From: Rhizodiscina lignyota
Taxonomy: Eukaryota; Ascomycota; Dothideomycetes; Aulographales; Rhizodiscinaceae
Assembly (NCBI GenBank): GCA_010015805.1
Contig: ML978127.1
Span: 682,001 to 746,000 of the forward strand
DNA: 64,000 bases
Direction: 5' to 3'
In this document: positions 43,843-54,426 of the stretch, one piece after another
How the letters are laid out: the number at the start of each line of letters is the position of its first letter
Numbering within the stretch: the stretch's first letter is position 1
Program-made: the position numbers and the translations under genes
Notes under the pieces: model-generated
Seen by the model: the letters and a program-made list of their open reading frames with translations, nothing else
Told to the model about the DNA's origin: nothing
The model's database searches: none

Positions 43843-44492
43843 ATGGCATACGTATATCCGCAAGCCTATCTTTGGCAACCTCCCCAGCCGTACAATACCA
43901 CACACCTCAACCAGAGCTTCCCGGAGCATCACTACCCGCTCGAGGATGCGCGTCACAGAATTGGACACGCATTCGACTTTTTCCACGACGACAATATCTC
44001 GTCGCCGCACTGTACGACATCCTGTGCTGCAATTTGCAAACATGAGGAGCTTTACTAATTCGAAATTTAGCCGACATACGGGAGACAATTCACAACTACT
44101 ACATCGATGTCGATCTTCCTGGTATCGGACGAGACGACCTCAAGATGAAGTGGAGCAACGAACGCACCCTCCTTTTGGAAGCAACAAAAGCTCGGAGCGA
44201 TATCTCGGAGGCGGTTGAACCCCCTCTTGAACAGCTTCCCAGCGCCACTCCCAGTGCCACTGCGTCAAAATCTGATACTGGGAAGCCTGCGAAAGGAGCG
44301 CTGCAGCATCCGGTTCATCAACTTACCAAAGAAAGATTCGTCGGAAACCTCGTCAGGGCGTTCAATTTCCCTGTGGATGTCGATCGCGAGACCATGACCG
44401 CAAAGCTCCAGCATGGGTTGCTGGCCATTGTGGTCCCGAAGGTAGAAGAGCATAAGATTGAGCCTACTCCGGTGAAGGTGGAAGCCCTTTGA
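43843..44492 (+). CDS. Small heat-shock protein Hsp20
   Basis: ATP-independent chaperone that holds unfolded proteins in oligomers. Exons 43843-44011 and 44071-44492 (59 bp intron with tttactaat branch) give 196 aa. The N-terminal arm (1-57) is Tyr/His/Pro-rich. The alpha-crystallin domain begins at the junction with DIRETIHNYYIDVDLPGIGR and DLKMKWSNERTLLLEATK. A charged insert of about 40 residues (SEAVEPPLEQLPSATPSATA) is typical of fungal Hsp20/Hsp30. The domain closes with LVRAFNFPVDVDRETMTAKL and the signature AKLQHGLLAIVVPK. I use the ATG at 43843; an upstream GTG is not needed. Confidence 0.9.
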
Positions 44493-44844
44493 GTAGTGTT
44501 TTCTTTTGGTCAGGTCTGAGCCTCTTTTGTTTTTTTGGGATATGATAATTATGTGACGGCGTCAATACCTAGCTGGAGCCAGAAATAGAAGGACAAAGAA
44601 ATTGTAGTGATCTATCCAATGCACTCACATCTTAAATTTCAAGGAAGAAATACTCATACAAGTATGACAGAAGAAGGCAGCCCCAGTTGCAAACGGTTGA
44701 GAGCGTCCATTCATCCAGACTTGTGGACACTTCACTTTCGAGAACTCGCTGAAGCTATCAAAACGCCAACAGCGCCAAAAACGCTACAACATCAATCAAG
44801 CGGCGATGACCTTTCCCGTTACCAAAAATGAGGAGAACCGTCGA
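44493..44844. other. Intergenic, 0.35 kb
   Basis: Convergent 3' flanks. A 55-codon frame from an ATG near 44664 (SPSCKRLRASIHPDLWTLHF) ends at 44831 and might be a micro-ORF. I would not call it a gene. Confidence 0.4.
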
Positions 44845-45369
44845 CTAGAAATGTTCGTTAAATATCTTCTCCAATTTGCGCCGAACCTCACTATAATCCT
44901 CTCCTTCTTTAGCAATGTCCCCTGCTTTTTCTGGCACAAGCACCGGGGTATGGCTCGTTGAGTTTGCTGAACTGTGGAATCCCCAGGCGTCTCTCACACC
45001 GGCAGCTTCGTCCATAAGCATAGAGCGGTCGCAGTACCAAAGATGCTTTTGGTCTTCCGCGTTGTAGGGGTGTGCGGGCTTTGATTGGCTCTGTGGAATG
45101 TCGCCTTCCTGTGGCTTGTCCACAGGATCCACCTTAAATGTCGGTAGTCCGGTGTAGCTTGTGCTTGCCGGTGCATCCGACTTCGCCTGCTGGACATCTC
45201 GCTCTGCATTTCCAGTAGCCAGATGAGCATTCTCTGCTTTTGCAGCTGTTGTGCGTTCAGGCGGCTGGAGAGCAGCTTTCTTGGGATGATAGTCGTATGG
45301 AGATTCGCTTCGAGGACTTTTCACAGTCTCATCGCGGCCGGTGAGTGACTTTAGTGGCAAGCGACTCAT
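44845..45369 (-). CDS. Orphan hydrophilic protein
   Basis: A 174-aa single-exon frame with a good ATG (MSRLPLKSLTGRDETVK). Mostly disordered and rich in Lys, Glu, Pro, Ser and Ala, with no signal peptide or helix long enough for a membrane. The most ordered part is the C-terminus: NAEDQKHLWYCDRSMLMDEA and then a helical end, GEDYSEVRRKLEKIFNEHF. No family recognised. Single exon with clean flanks, so probably real but lineage-restricted. Confidence 0.5.
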   Translation of the reverse strand: MSRLPLKSLTGRDETVKSPRSESPYDYHPKKAALQPPERTTAAKAENAHLATGNAERDVQQAKSDAPASTSYTGLPTFKVDPVDKPQEGDIPQSQSKPAHPYNAEDQKHLWYCDRSMLMDEAAGVRDAWGFHSSANSTSHTPVLVPEKAGDIAKEGEDYSEVRRKLEKIFNEHF

Positions 45370-46055
45370 GACTGCTGGTTTCGGATGAAATACTCAAGGT
45401 TGATTTTGACTGAGATTTGATATGTTGATTGTGGTTGGTTGTCTGCAGTTGCCGGAGTCCTTCGATAACTTATAGCTGTACGAGCCCTTGTCCATGGCTA
45501 TTACCAAATCATTTACGACGCTCCTTGATACAGCCGAATGTGGTCCGATCTTACGACTCAGGCAAGGGACTAGCTTGACAGAAGAAGCCTTGTTGATGTG
45601 TAGTGTGAAGGTGATATCTCCTGATCAACTTCCGGCTTATATCCACAGCCCCGCAAAACAGATATCCGGATGTGGTTGTTCGCTTCCAGAGGAGCCTAGA
45701 AAGTGCGGATTTGGTGCGGGTCCACTACTGCAAGCTAACCAGAATAGTTGCATACTCGGATGTCGGTTTCTGGAACCTTCAGGGGCCTTTATTAGGTCAT
45801 ACATGACCACTTGATCAGTTGCTGTTTGAGATTATGCAAATCTCGTGTCTGTTCTGCCGATACTATCCGGAACTTGATGTTTTCTATTCTCTCATGCCAA
45901 TGTTTCATGAGCAAAGCTTTAAGCAAGCGTGATATCGTATCATGGGGGCAACTCCAACCGGAAGCACTCCACATGACGGCGCTACGCAGTCCATTCAATT
46001 CAAGAACATTCTGCTGTTGATTGCTTTGTTATCCTTGACTCCAAATGCCTTTTTC
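45370..46055. other. Intergenic, 0.7 kb
   Basis: Nothing convincing. Frames at 45488-45814 plus and 45792-45998 minus have no family likeness. Confidence 0.5.
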
Positions 46056-46769
46056 TTACCAAAGATCGACTTGCTCTGGAAGATAATCCGGCACCTTCGG
46101 ATATGATTTCCGATGGCTTTCCTCTCCCGAATGGCAGGCCTCACTCTGCACCTCCGGGCACCAGCAGTGACACTCATGTTGCTGCCCTCTGCATTTGGGA
46201 CACATTTTTGCTGCGGCGGGGTGGCTTGAACTCGGAAGACCAACGGAAGCGTCCAGAACACATCCGTTTCCTGCATGGTCCATCGTGGGCGTCCCTGCAT
46301 TGCCTTGCCCATCGTCAGGAGCACTTGAACGTCCTCGGATGATGGTATGCTGCCACATACCCTGAATGGGTTCCTTTTCACTTTCTTCAACCTCTTGGCT
46401 TAGCTCTTCATTCCCTCCAGCACTGCTCCCGCCGTCCTTGCTCCTACGTTCGTTCGCCCCTCTTTCAAAAGCTTCGTCCAGTAGGGGAACGATTTGGAAC
46501 GGTTCGACCTGTGGATCCCTTTCGAGTCCATTTGCATGTTGTTTGAGTTCAGGATAGGCGTCTTTGAGTGACCGGGCACACTGTGCGTCGATATAGGCTA
46601 GTTGATCTTGCTCGGCTTGAAGCACAATCTCTTCTGCCGAAGTGTCACAATACAAAGAATCGTCGCAGGATAAGTCATTGCATTCACTGTGACACTCCGG
46701 CTTTCCCTTAGAGATCGGATCCCGGCTACGAGTATAGTGGGATACTTCTGCGCTTGGAACTTGTGCCAT
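46056..46769 (-). CDS. Orphan protein with Cys-rich C-terminal segment
   Basis: A 237-aa single-exon frame, ATG at 46769 (MAQVPSAEVSHYTRSRDPIS). The acidic middle is Glu/Gln-rich (VLQAEQDQLAYIDAQCARSL; ELSQEVEESEKEPI). Two cysteine clusters stand out: CHSECNDLSCDDSLYC near residues 26-41, and MCPKCRGQQHECHCWCPE near residues 193-210. The second includes C-x2-C, H and C-x-C-x-C ligands and could bind a metal. No known zinc finger fits the spacing. Function unknown; moderately likely to be a real gene. Confidence 0.45.
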   Translation of the reverse strand: MAQVPSAEVSHYTRSRDPISKGKPECHSECNDLSCDDSLYCDTSAEEIVLQAEQDQLAYIDAQCARSLKDAYPELKQHANGLERDPQVEPFQIVPLLDEAFERGANERRSKDGGSSAGGNEELSQEVEESEKEPIQGMWQHTIIRGRSSAPDDGQGNAGTPTMDHAGNGCVLDASVGLPSSSHPAAAKMCPKCRGQQHECHCWCPEVQSEACHSGEESHRKSYPKVPDYLPEQVDLW

Positions 46770-47457
46770 TAGAGTCGAAATTTTGCGGTATTCTTCTCGG
46801 AATGGTTAATTTTGCGGCTATGCCAGGAAATGAAATGACTTGAGAATAGAGAATTATGGCATAATTATACATTGACGAGTGTGAATATGAATCGGAAGGT
46901 GGCATGACTTAGAATTGCGAACTTGTCGAAAATAACCCTGTAGCCAGTCTAGGCTCACTCGATGGTGGAGAGAGACATTAACTCAGTAAGCCTCTAATAA
47001 AAATCTCGCCACCTTCCATATAGTAGTAGCTGGACTGGTCTAGCTTAGCTGCTGTTGCTATTCGTTAGAGTTGAGCGGCTGGGGCAGTACGACAAGTCGT
47101 CCACGGTTTCCCTTGCATTTGAGCGAAAAAGATTGGCTTCTCTTAAGAGTGGTACAGACAACATGGCCTGCAACTATCCCTTTCTGATAGTTGCGTCGCT
47201 ATTCACCTTGAAGTTCGAATGTTGAGGGATGCCGCAGAGTATGAAAGAATCCCTGTTCGGCATTTTGAAGGCAACCTCGGCAATTTCTTCAACGATAATT
47301 ACGATAGACGCGACGACAGGACCAACGTCTACGCTCATACCTTGATCGCTCTCGAATTATGTTTTCACAGAGTAGAAGATAACCCCATTCTCTCATTTTG
47401 ATCGAGTGCCACCCCGACTCAGACCGTCTGACGTGGGCGGGATTCTAACATAGCACG
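46770..47457. other. Intergenic, 0.7 kb
   Basis: Divergent promoters of the Cys-rich orphan and the thioesterase gene. The frame at 47219-47401 (60 codons) lacks support. Confidence 0.5.
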
Positions 47458-48609
47458 ATGGAGGAGCCACTCACATTCGAGAAGAGCTTGGAGTTGAAGC
47501 AGATATCTACTGTTCGTTTCGTCCATCCCGTGCAACGGGTTCTACAATCCTATTCTTATTGATCGAATGACTTCTTGTGGCAGGATGTTTTCCAAAACGT
47601 TCATCGACCATGGGTCTGGCCCCATTCAGGTGTTGTCCCAGGAGGATTCTTGATGTCCATGGCTGCGGCTGCGTCGTATCGCACAATTCCAGAGGGTCTC
47701 GTTCTCGGCAGCTTGCAGGCACACTTCTTGCTTGGATCTAAACCGGAAGTTCCTTTCATATACAAGGTCCAGCGATTGAGCAGTGGCAGGAGATTGTCAG
47801 TCCGTTTAGTAAATGTTGAGCACGGCGGCAAAGTAATTGCGACAATGACTTTGATGTTCGTCCGAAAGGCACTGGCGGATGGTCCAGCGATGAAGCATGC
47901 GGTGAGCCGCAGCTCAGTGCAGGACATGGAAGATGTCACGAAGGACGATCTCGTGCCAAAGAGCCGTTGGGGTCCCTGGATGAAGTTCCAAAGATTGACG
48001 CCGGAGCCGGAAGGTTGGTTCCGTTCCGTGTGTGGAGTTGCAATTGCTTCACCACATGCTTTGAGAGCTGTTCTTCTTGAGTATCTCTAATTCTCACAGA
48101 TGCTGTACCGCCTCAGCCTAAAATTGCTCCTGCGGTAGCAAAGATCTGGTCGCCCATCAGCACCCCGCCAGGGACGATACCACAAATCCTCGGCCTTATT
48201 AATCTTACCGACTATCACATTCTCGATGCCCCTCTGACTCTCCACGGCATCTCCTATGGCCTTCCGGACATTGGATCTCCTGCCGAGGAGCGCTCACCGG
48301 GCAATCGGAAGACTACAAAGAACAATGTCAAGATGAACACCTCGCTAAATCACGCCATCCATTTTCATATTCATGACGGATTCCGTGCGGATGACCTCAC
48401 TTACATCGAGGTGGAGAGTCCTTGGGCAAGAGATGGCAGAGCGATGTTACGTTCGAAGATTTTCAGTAAAGATGGCCTGCTCATTGCTACTTGCGAACAG
48501 GAGGTATGTTTCTACTGCCGTCTTAAAAAGTGAACATTTTGGCTGATGTATGCAGGGTTTCTACATGCTCACAGATGATGCCAAGTCGAGCGTCGGAAGT
48601 AAGCTATAG
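47458..48609 (+). CDS. Peroxisomal acyl-CoA thioesterase (TesB type, ends SKL)
   Basis: Hydrolyses acyl-CoA to fatty acid and CoA, supporting peroxisomal beta-oxidation and CoA recycling. Exons 47458-47511, 47584-48013, 48100-48503 and 48556-48609 give 313 aa. It has a double hotdog fold. The first half has DVFQNVHRPWVWPHSGVVPG, LGSLQAHFLLGSKPEVPFIY and GGKVIATMTLMFVRKA. The second has TSLNHAIHFHIHDGFRADDL, then VESPWARDGRAMLRSKIFS and the Gln of ATCEQEG. The protein ends SSVGSKL, a canonical PTS1, encoded in a tiny last exon. The catalytic Asp expected in the SLDH block is Asn here. Family and location are strong; activity is open. Confidence 0.9.
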
Positions 48610-48857
48610 ATTCAAGCGGCGTGCTTAGAGCGAGCTCGAATCACAGACTCTTTAACCACAATAATGAAGAGTTCCATTCGATCAAGTAAACCTGTTGGCA
48701 TTTCCCCTCCAATTGCAATACATGGGCTAATCTGGCGCTCCGTCTCTGCCAAACCCCTCATTCTCCAAACACCCCCATCAAACGACACAGCCCCCCTCAC
48801 AATGACCATTAAATTATTCCAACCTCCCACCAAAACTCCCACAATCCTTCGCCAGCC

Positions 48858-50230
48858 ATGCCGTGCCGAGGGCTTTGCAGTATTGTAGCAGAATGCGCTC
48901 GCAAGAACCCACGACTCCCGGTGGAGCTCTGGATATTGATTGCTGAAGCACATGTCAGACAACTGTGCCATCTTCGAGAAACACTGACGGTACGGCTTGT
49001 CTCTCGTAAGCCATATAATTCTATCAGCGGCTCTTACTCTAACAAGCTGTAGACGCGTTTAATCGAGAAGCCTTGAAACATATTTTTGGCTGCGAAATAC
49101 AGTTTCTGGACGACTATAACTGGGATATACAAGTACTGGCTCTCAAACGCATGTTCTTGCGCTACATTCTCGCAAATTCTTACGGCAGCGCTGGAGACGG
49201 CCTCGTCATTCACACCATCCGTTATATGTCAACCTGGCTTAGGACGCACAGAAATGATCCGAAGACAGCCGAGGCGTATTACGTGGGAAAACTGTGCGAC
49301 CTTTTTTTCATCCCGAACAAGTACCTCACACCGGGTCACATGCTGTTGAGTCTGAAGGCAAAAGAGACCGACATTGAAGACCCCCAATACTGTGTCGAGT
49401 ATCACAAGCTGTCATGTGCGGCGTTCTTCGGTGAGATTGGGCTCATGCAGGAGCTTTTGCATGGAGACTTTGCGGCGAGGGTGCGCGGACTGAGTATGTC
49501 GTTTGAATATCTACTGGATATCTTTGGGTCACCGATCGTTGCTGCGATACGAGGTGGGCACATGAATGCGGTTCTGCTTCTTATGTGCTACAGGGTCGTC
49601 GGGACAAGTTACGAATACTGGTCTGCCATCTTCAATGCCATGTATGACCGGGAAGAGGCGGACGTTATCCCTTTTTTGCAGCTTCGAGCCCACATTGTTT
49701 GGAATGGATATCCCAGGTTCGCTTGGTACCGCGACATATTGACCATCGCAGCTAGCCACGGTTATACTTCTATTGTGGAACTCCTCTTCCTGGAAGCTTT
49801 TCAACGTGCATCCCAAGATTGGGAGAGAGAGGCTGTGACACAATGCGTCCTATTCAATTCCGCCAGGAGAGGCCATCTCGATATCGTCAGGATGATGGTT
49901 GAAGCAGGCGTAGACGTCAACTATTCCAGCTGGGATAGCACCAAATCGTTGAGAATCACTCCACTCTACGTGGCAGCCATGGCTGGTCATACGGATGTCG
50001 TTACGTACCTCCTCAAACGTGGCGCAGATATCTCTCGAAGTTATCGTGCGACTGGTGTATTTGCGTTCACGGGCAGCTGGCAGAATCTCGTCGGTTATAC
50101 TCTCTGGATGGGACACTTCGAAACGGCGCGGGTTCTCATAAGACATGCTCAGTGGCTGAAGATCGTGCACAGAACCCGATTGAAGGATCGCAGGACGTTT
50201 CTTGTGGTGCCGCGAGGGAAGACTTGGTGA
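48858..50230 (+). CDS. F-box-like / ankyrin-repeat protein
   Basis: Exons 48858-49005 and 49053-50230 give 441 aa. The first exon has RLPVELWILIAEAHVRQL, which resembles the first helices of fungal F-box-like domains that dock on Skp1. The middle has weak ankyrin-like helices (LSCAAFFGEIGLMQELLHGD; SPIVAAIRGGHMNAVLLLM). Clear ankyrin repeats lie near residues 270-365: LTIAASHGYTSIVELLFLEA, FNSARRGHLDIVRMMVEAGV and LYVAAMAGHTDVVTYLLKRG. It may be a substrate adaptor of an SCF ligase; that is inference. No membrane segment. Other upstream exons are possible but I see none. Confidence 0.75.
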
Positions 50231-50990
50231 ACTTAGGGGCCACAGCCACTGCAATGATCTAATTGATCGCGGAGGAAATCGTCTTCGTTTCTTCTGAGAG
50301 TAGGCTGGCGTTTCGGTGGTGGGGTTGGTGTCGTCGATGCTGTCATGTCTTTGTACGGTTAATGAGGTGGAACCGCTATTATTGGACACTCTGTCATTTT
50401 GCCATATTGAAAAGAAAGGCGAAGGCCAATTGCAAGACGAATAATCGTCCAATTTGCAAGTCTATCAGATCCCCTCACGCCGCCCTATATACGCATTTAG
50501 CCCACCGCGCACGCACGTTCCTGCTCAGCATGGGAGATCATCATGCCTGCGTGCTTGAGCCACCTTAATTGGACACGGTCCTCCAATCCTTCCTCTTTCG
50601 GCACTTTAATTTGTTCCTTTCGGCTCATCCGTGTCATGCCTCGGCTCGTGGATATTACATTACAACTTAAGCGCAGGGGTGGGCGATCCGACCTGTGAAC
50701 GCAAAACAATTCGAATCAGCCTCACGTTCGGGAAGATGCGGAAAGACTTTTACAGCTATGAGTCCTTTGACTCTTGAGACTGAAAGATGCTATTTGCTTT
50801 TTTCGCACAGCTGCGGCCGGATTACACGCAGAGCGAAATACCTCGGCACGCCGCTGGTGCGAAGAGCCAATCATACAAAAGCTTCCACTTTCGCCGTACA
50901 GTACATGACATTGCTGTTACAATTTTGCTATTGGTGCAGCCGTGGGAAGCAGGCGGGAATAATGGGAACAGGGAAAGAAATACCGATCAT
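50231..50990. other. Intergenic, 0.76 kb, between convergent 3' ends
   Basis: No gene or repeat recognised between the ankyrin gene and malate synthase. Confidence 0.5.
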
Positions 50991-52859
50991 CTACAGCTTC
51001 GCTGCAGGTGTCGCGGCGCCTACATTCGTGATTTCGTTGTAGAGCAGACTGTTCTGTCGTTAGCAATACTATCCTTCTCACATAGAATTATTCTTCTCCC
51101 ACAACTCCTCCGGAGAGAGGAGCATGAGCAGAAGATGTCACTTACCTTGTCAAGAACTCTGCGTAATCTTCTCCGGTAACCTGGCTCTCGAAATACTTCG
51201 CCGCTAGCTTGAACTTGTTGCCCTTCGGCCCCTTCTTCTCTAACTCATCCGCCTGCTCCTTCAGCAATTTGAGCGAATACTCAGGCGTCATCTTCTTGCC
51301 CTCCGAAGTGCTAACGCCGTGCCTGCACCACTGCCACAGCTGACTCCTGCTGACCTCCGCCGTTGCCGCGTCCTCCATGAGATAGTTGATAGGCACGCAG
51401 CCAACGCCGCGCAGCCAGCCCTCCATATAACCGAGGCCGATGTTGAGGTTCTTCCGGATGCCGTCCTCCGTAATCTTGCCGGGAACGTTCATGTTGAGCA
51501 GGTCGTTGCCAGAGATCTTAACATCCTCGCGGCGTACGAACAATTGATTCGGCGTCGGCATGTACGTGTTGAAGATGTCGCTCGCGATCGCTGCAAGCGC
51601 TGGATGTGCGACCCAGGTACCGTCGTGGCCGGCACGGACTTCTCTGAGCTTGTCGGCGCGCACGGAGGCCATAGCAGCGTCGTTGGCGGCCGGATCGTCC
51701 TTGATGGGAATCTGTGCTGCCATGCCACCCATGGCGTGGACCTGGCGGCGATGGCAGGTTTGGATGAGGAGCTTGACGTATGCATCCATGAATGGAACGG
51801 TCATAGTGACGGCACTGCGATCCGGGAGGACGAAATCGGGGTTCTGGCGGAATCGCTTGATTACAGAGAAAATATAATCCCAGCGGCCGCAGTTAAGACC
51901 TGAGGAGTGGTCACGGAGTTCGTAAATGATCTGTTGGTTATGTCAATACCCAAAAAAAATAACAACTTTTGCAATACCAGCCAGAAATGCAATTGGTAGC
52001 AATGAGATCGAATACGAACCTCATCCATCTCAAAGGCCGCCATGATCGTCTCGATCAAGACGGTTCCCCTAATTGTGCCACGCGGCATTCCAATGTAGTC
52101 CTGTGCCAAGTTGAAAACATCGTTCCACAGCCTAGCCTCGAGATGGCTCTCCATCTTCGGCAGATAGAAGTATGGGCCCGTCCCTCGCTTGACGAGCTCC
52201 GCTGCATTGTTGAAGAAATACAGGCCAAAGTCGAACAAACTGCCGGAGATCGGCTCGCCATCAACAGTGAAGTGCTTCTCCTCCAGGTGCCAACCTCGTG
52301 CACGGCAGATAAGGGTAGGCAGAGTGCGGTCGGTGCGGAGCTTGTAGTCCTTCTCGCCCTGCTTGAAGTCGACTTGCTTGCGAATGGCATCGTAGAGGTT
52401 AAGCTGGCCGTTGACCATGTTGTCCCATGTTGGTGCATTTGAGTCTGAATTGATACCGGATCAGCGTCGTCTCATGTGCTGACTATCGAGCCATTTACCT
52501 TCAAAATCGGCCATGTATGTCCAGACGTTGGAGTTCAGCGCATTAACAACCATCTTCCTGTCGGTGGGCCCAGTAATCTCAACCCTCCTGTCCACCAATC
52601 CTGGTGCTGGCGGTGCTCCTCTCCACGCATCGTTCTCACGGATGTGCTTGGTCTCGGGGAGAAAGTCTGGCAGATTGCCTTTGTCCAGCTCAGCCTGGCG
52701 GATCATACGCCTCTGAAGCAAAGCTTTGCGAGTCGCATTGAAGGACCTATGGAGCAGCGCGAGGAACACAGTGGCTTCCTTGCTCAGGATGACGCGGGTC
52801 TGGTCATTGAGGGGACCAAGGATGTTGACATCCTTCAGAATTGCGTCTGCGTTAGCCAT
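50991..52859 (-). CDS. Malate synthase, peroxisomal (ends AKL)
   Basis: Glyoxylate-cycle enzyme condensing glyoxylate with acetyl-CoA to malate, required for growth on acetate and fatty acids. Exons 52859-52499, 52444-52020, 51930-51146 and 51048-50991 give 542 aa, the usual length of malate synthase A. Visible family blocks: the N-terminal [17 protein letters not shown] and [11 protein letters not shown], then [40 protein letters not shown] and [17 protein letters not shown]. The C-terminal domain has [15 protein letters not shown] and [17 protein letters not shown]. The last 19 codons lie on a separate exon and end PAAKL, a PTS1-type signal, so it is matrix-targeted. Expected to be induced by acetate or fatty acids (family knowledge). 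Confidence 0.96.
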
Positions 52860-53958
52860 TGCGGTAAGTCGAAGCTTTACTTTCTATGACCAAAATAAAA
52901 CTATTACAGTTCAATGGGGGAAAAAGTATGGCGGATATGTGAGAAGCTTCGCAAAAAGCTAACGAGCGCGCATCAACGGTATATATCGGAGCGTCATGGC
53001 CAACGTCACAGCGTTTAGCGGTTACCGAGGGACGAATGGGAGTAGCCATTGCGCAGCTGGGAGCCGGGGGAGGTCTAGCCAGGGCCCCGCGAATGAACAA
53101 AGTCATAATGGTCGCTGGCTGGTATCGAATCCTCGGGTGAGAGGGGCTGGATGGCGTCGGCTTTGACGCTTGTGATGATGGACGTGGGGAAGAGCTCCAA
53201 GCTCCATCAATCCACCACCACCATCGGCCCGCTCCCTGCAACGTTGCACACTTTTAGCAGACGTCGAACTTCACATTTCGCACTCCTGACGTGATGGATC
53301 TGCAAACTGTATCAGGGTAAACTGAAGACATGCCCTTCCACTGTGCAGCATCTGTGAGTTCGGCATTCACCCCGTCTGCAGTTTTGGAGAAGAGGCGAAC
53401 AGGGCAGGAGATGATTCGGGCTCTGATCAAAGTCCGAGCACACGTGTCGGGTAGCACCGGGACCGCATTCCAAGACGCTTTCGTACGAGCAACTCCATCG
53501 CGGAAAAGGTGATGGCTTATAGTGTTGCTCTAACTCCTAGGCACACGGCTACAAGTGGAGCAGCCTTACTAGTCTGCGCTGGAATAGCGTCGACACTATA
53601 ACATATCGTCGCTCCACATTCCTTCGTACGAAGCTAAAATCAAAGGATCAACCTGCCTAAATTCACATACAGTGTCCGCATGCATGTCCGCACCACGGAT
53701 AATATTTAGTCAACTCACTCTTGTTTTTGCATTTCGTCCACAGCATGCATTCTTGCGGAGCTTCCTGCCAGCTTGATGATAAGACTTCAGAGCCACGACG
53801 CTACGAAGTTGCTGCCCTCAGCTGGGTTCTGAAGCAAGTACTTTCAAACATCAACTTCTACTGTTTTAAATTGTTTTCTGCCTACTGTACAAACTATGCG
53901 ATATATGTCATTGATTACTGCACAACCATAAACCCAATTGAGCAAGCATACATTCGGC
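52860..53958. other. Intergenic, 1.1 kb
   Basis: Promoter of malate synthase and unassigned DNA. Frames of 60-130 codons on both strands overlap and show no family likeness. Confidence 0.5.
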
Positions 53959-54218
53959 GTGCTCAACTCGCGAGAGCGAGGCCCCGGCGGCAAAGGCAGT
54001 TTACTTCGAAGTCGTCCAGCCCCTTCTGATCCCTCCGGGTCTGCCTTCCTATTCCTTCGCCTTTCCCTATATCTTCTAATTCCTTCTGATTCCCCAATTA
54101 GAGGACTTAGGGGAAGGCGAATGAATAGGAAGGCAGACCCGGAGGGATCAGAAGGGGCTGGACGACTTCGAAGTAAACTGCCTTTGCCGCCGGGGCCTCG
54201 CTCTCGCGAGTTGAGCAC
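53959..54218. repeat. 260 bp near-perfect palindrome (foldback element)
   Basis: Arms of 123 nt at 53959-54081 and 54096-54218 are reverse complements around a 14 nt centre (54082-54095). The outer 95-100 nt are essentially identical, and mismatches cluster near the centre. The outer ends read gtgctcaactcgcgagagcg and its complement. Long frames on both strands inside it mirror each other and are not genes. No clear target-site duplication is seen. It could be a MITE-like foldback insertion or an assembly artefact; transcripts would form a long hairpin. Confidence 0.85.
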
Positions 54219-54426
54219 CAACCAGAAGGCCATGCCACACCATGATCTTGTGACATGACCCTGTGGAAAGACCCAAGGCCGCTCTGTACACTTCTCGGAA
54301 ACCATAACTTAGCCGTTTGGTAACAGTAGCGGTCCGTTTCCAAGTCCAGTCGCCCAAGTCAATGAGAGTATAGTGGAAGCATCCAAGGGAGCAGCTGAGC
54401 AAGCGAGCTTGCTGCTCCCGAGTTGA

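Noticed and set aside
53100-53140. Possible tRNA B-box near ggtatcgaatcctcgg
   Set aside because: The flanking bases do not pair into a T-arm and no acceptor or anticodon arm can be drawn.
53938-54305. Proteins encoded on both strands within 53.9-54.3 kb
   Set aside because: They are mirror translations of the palindrome arms, so open length on both strands is a consequence of the repeat.
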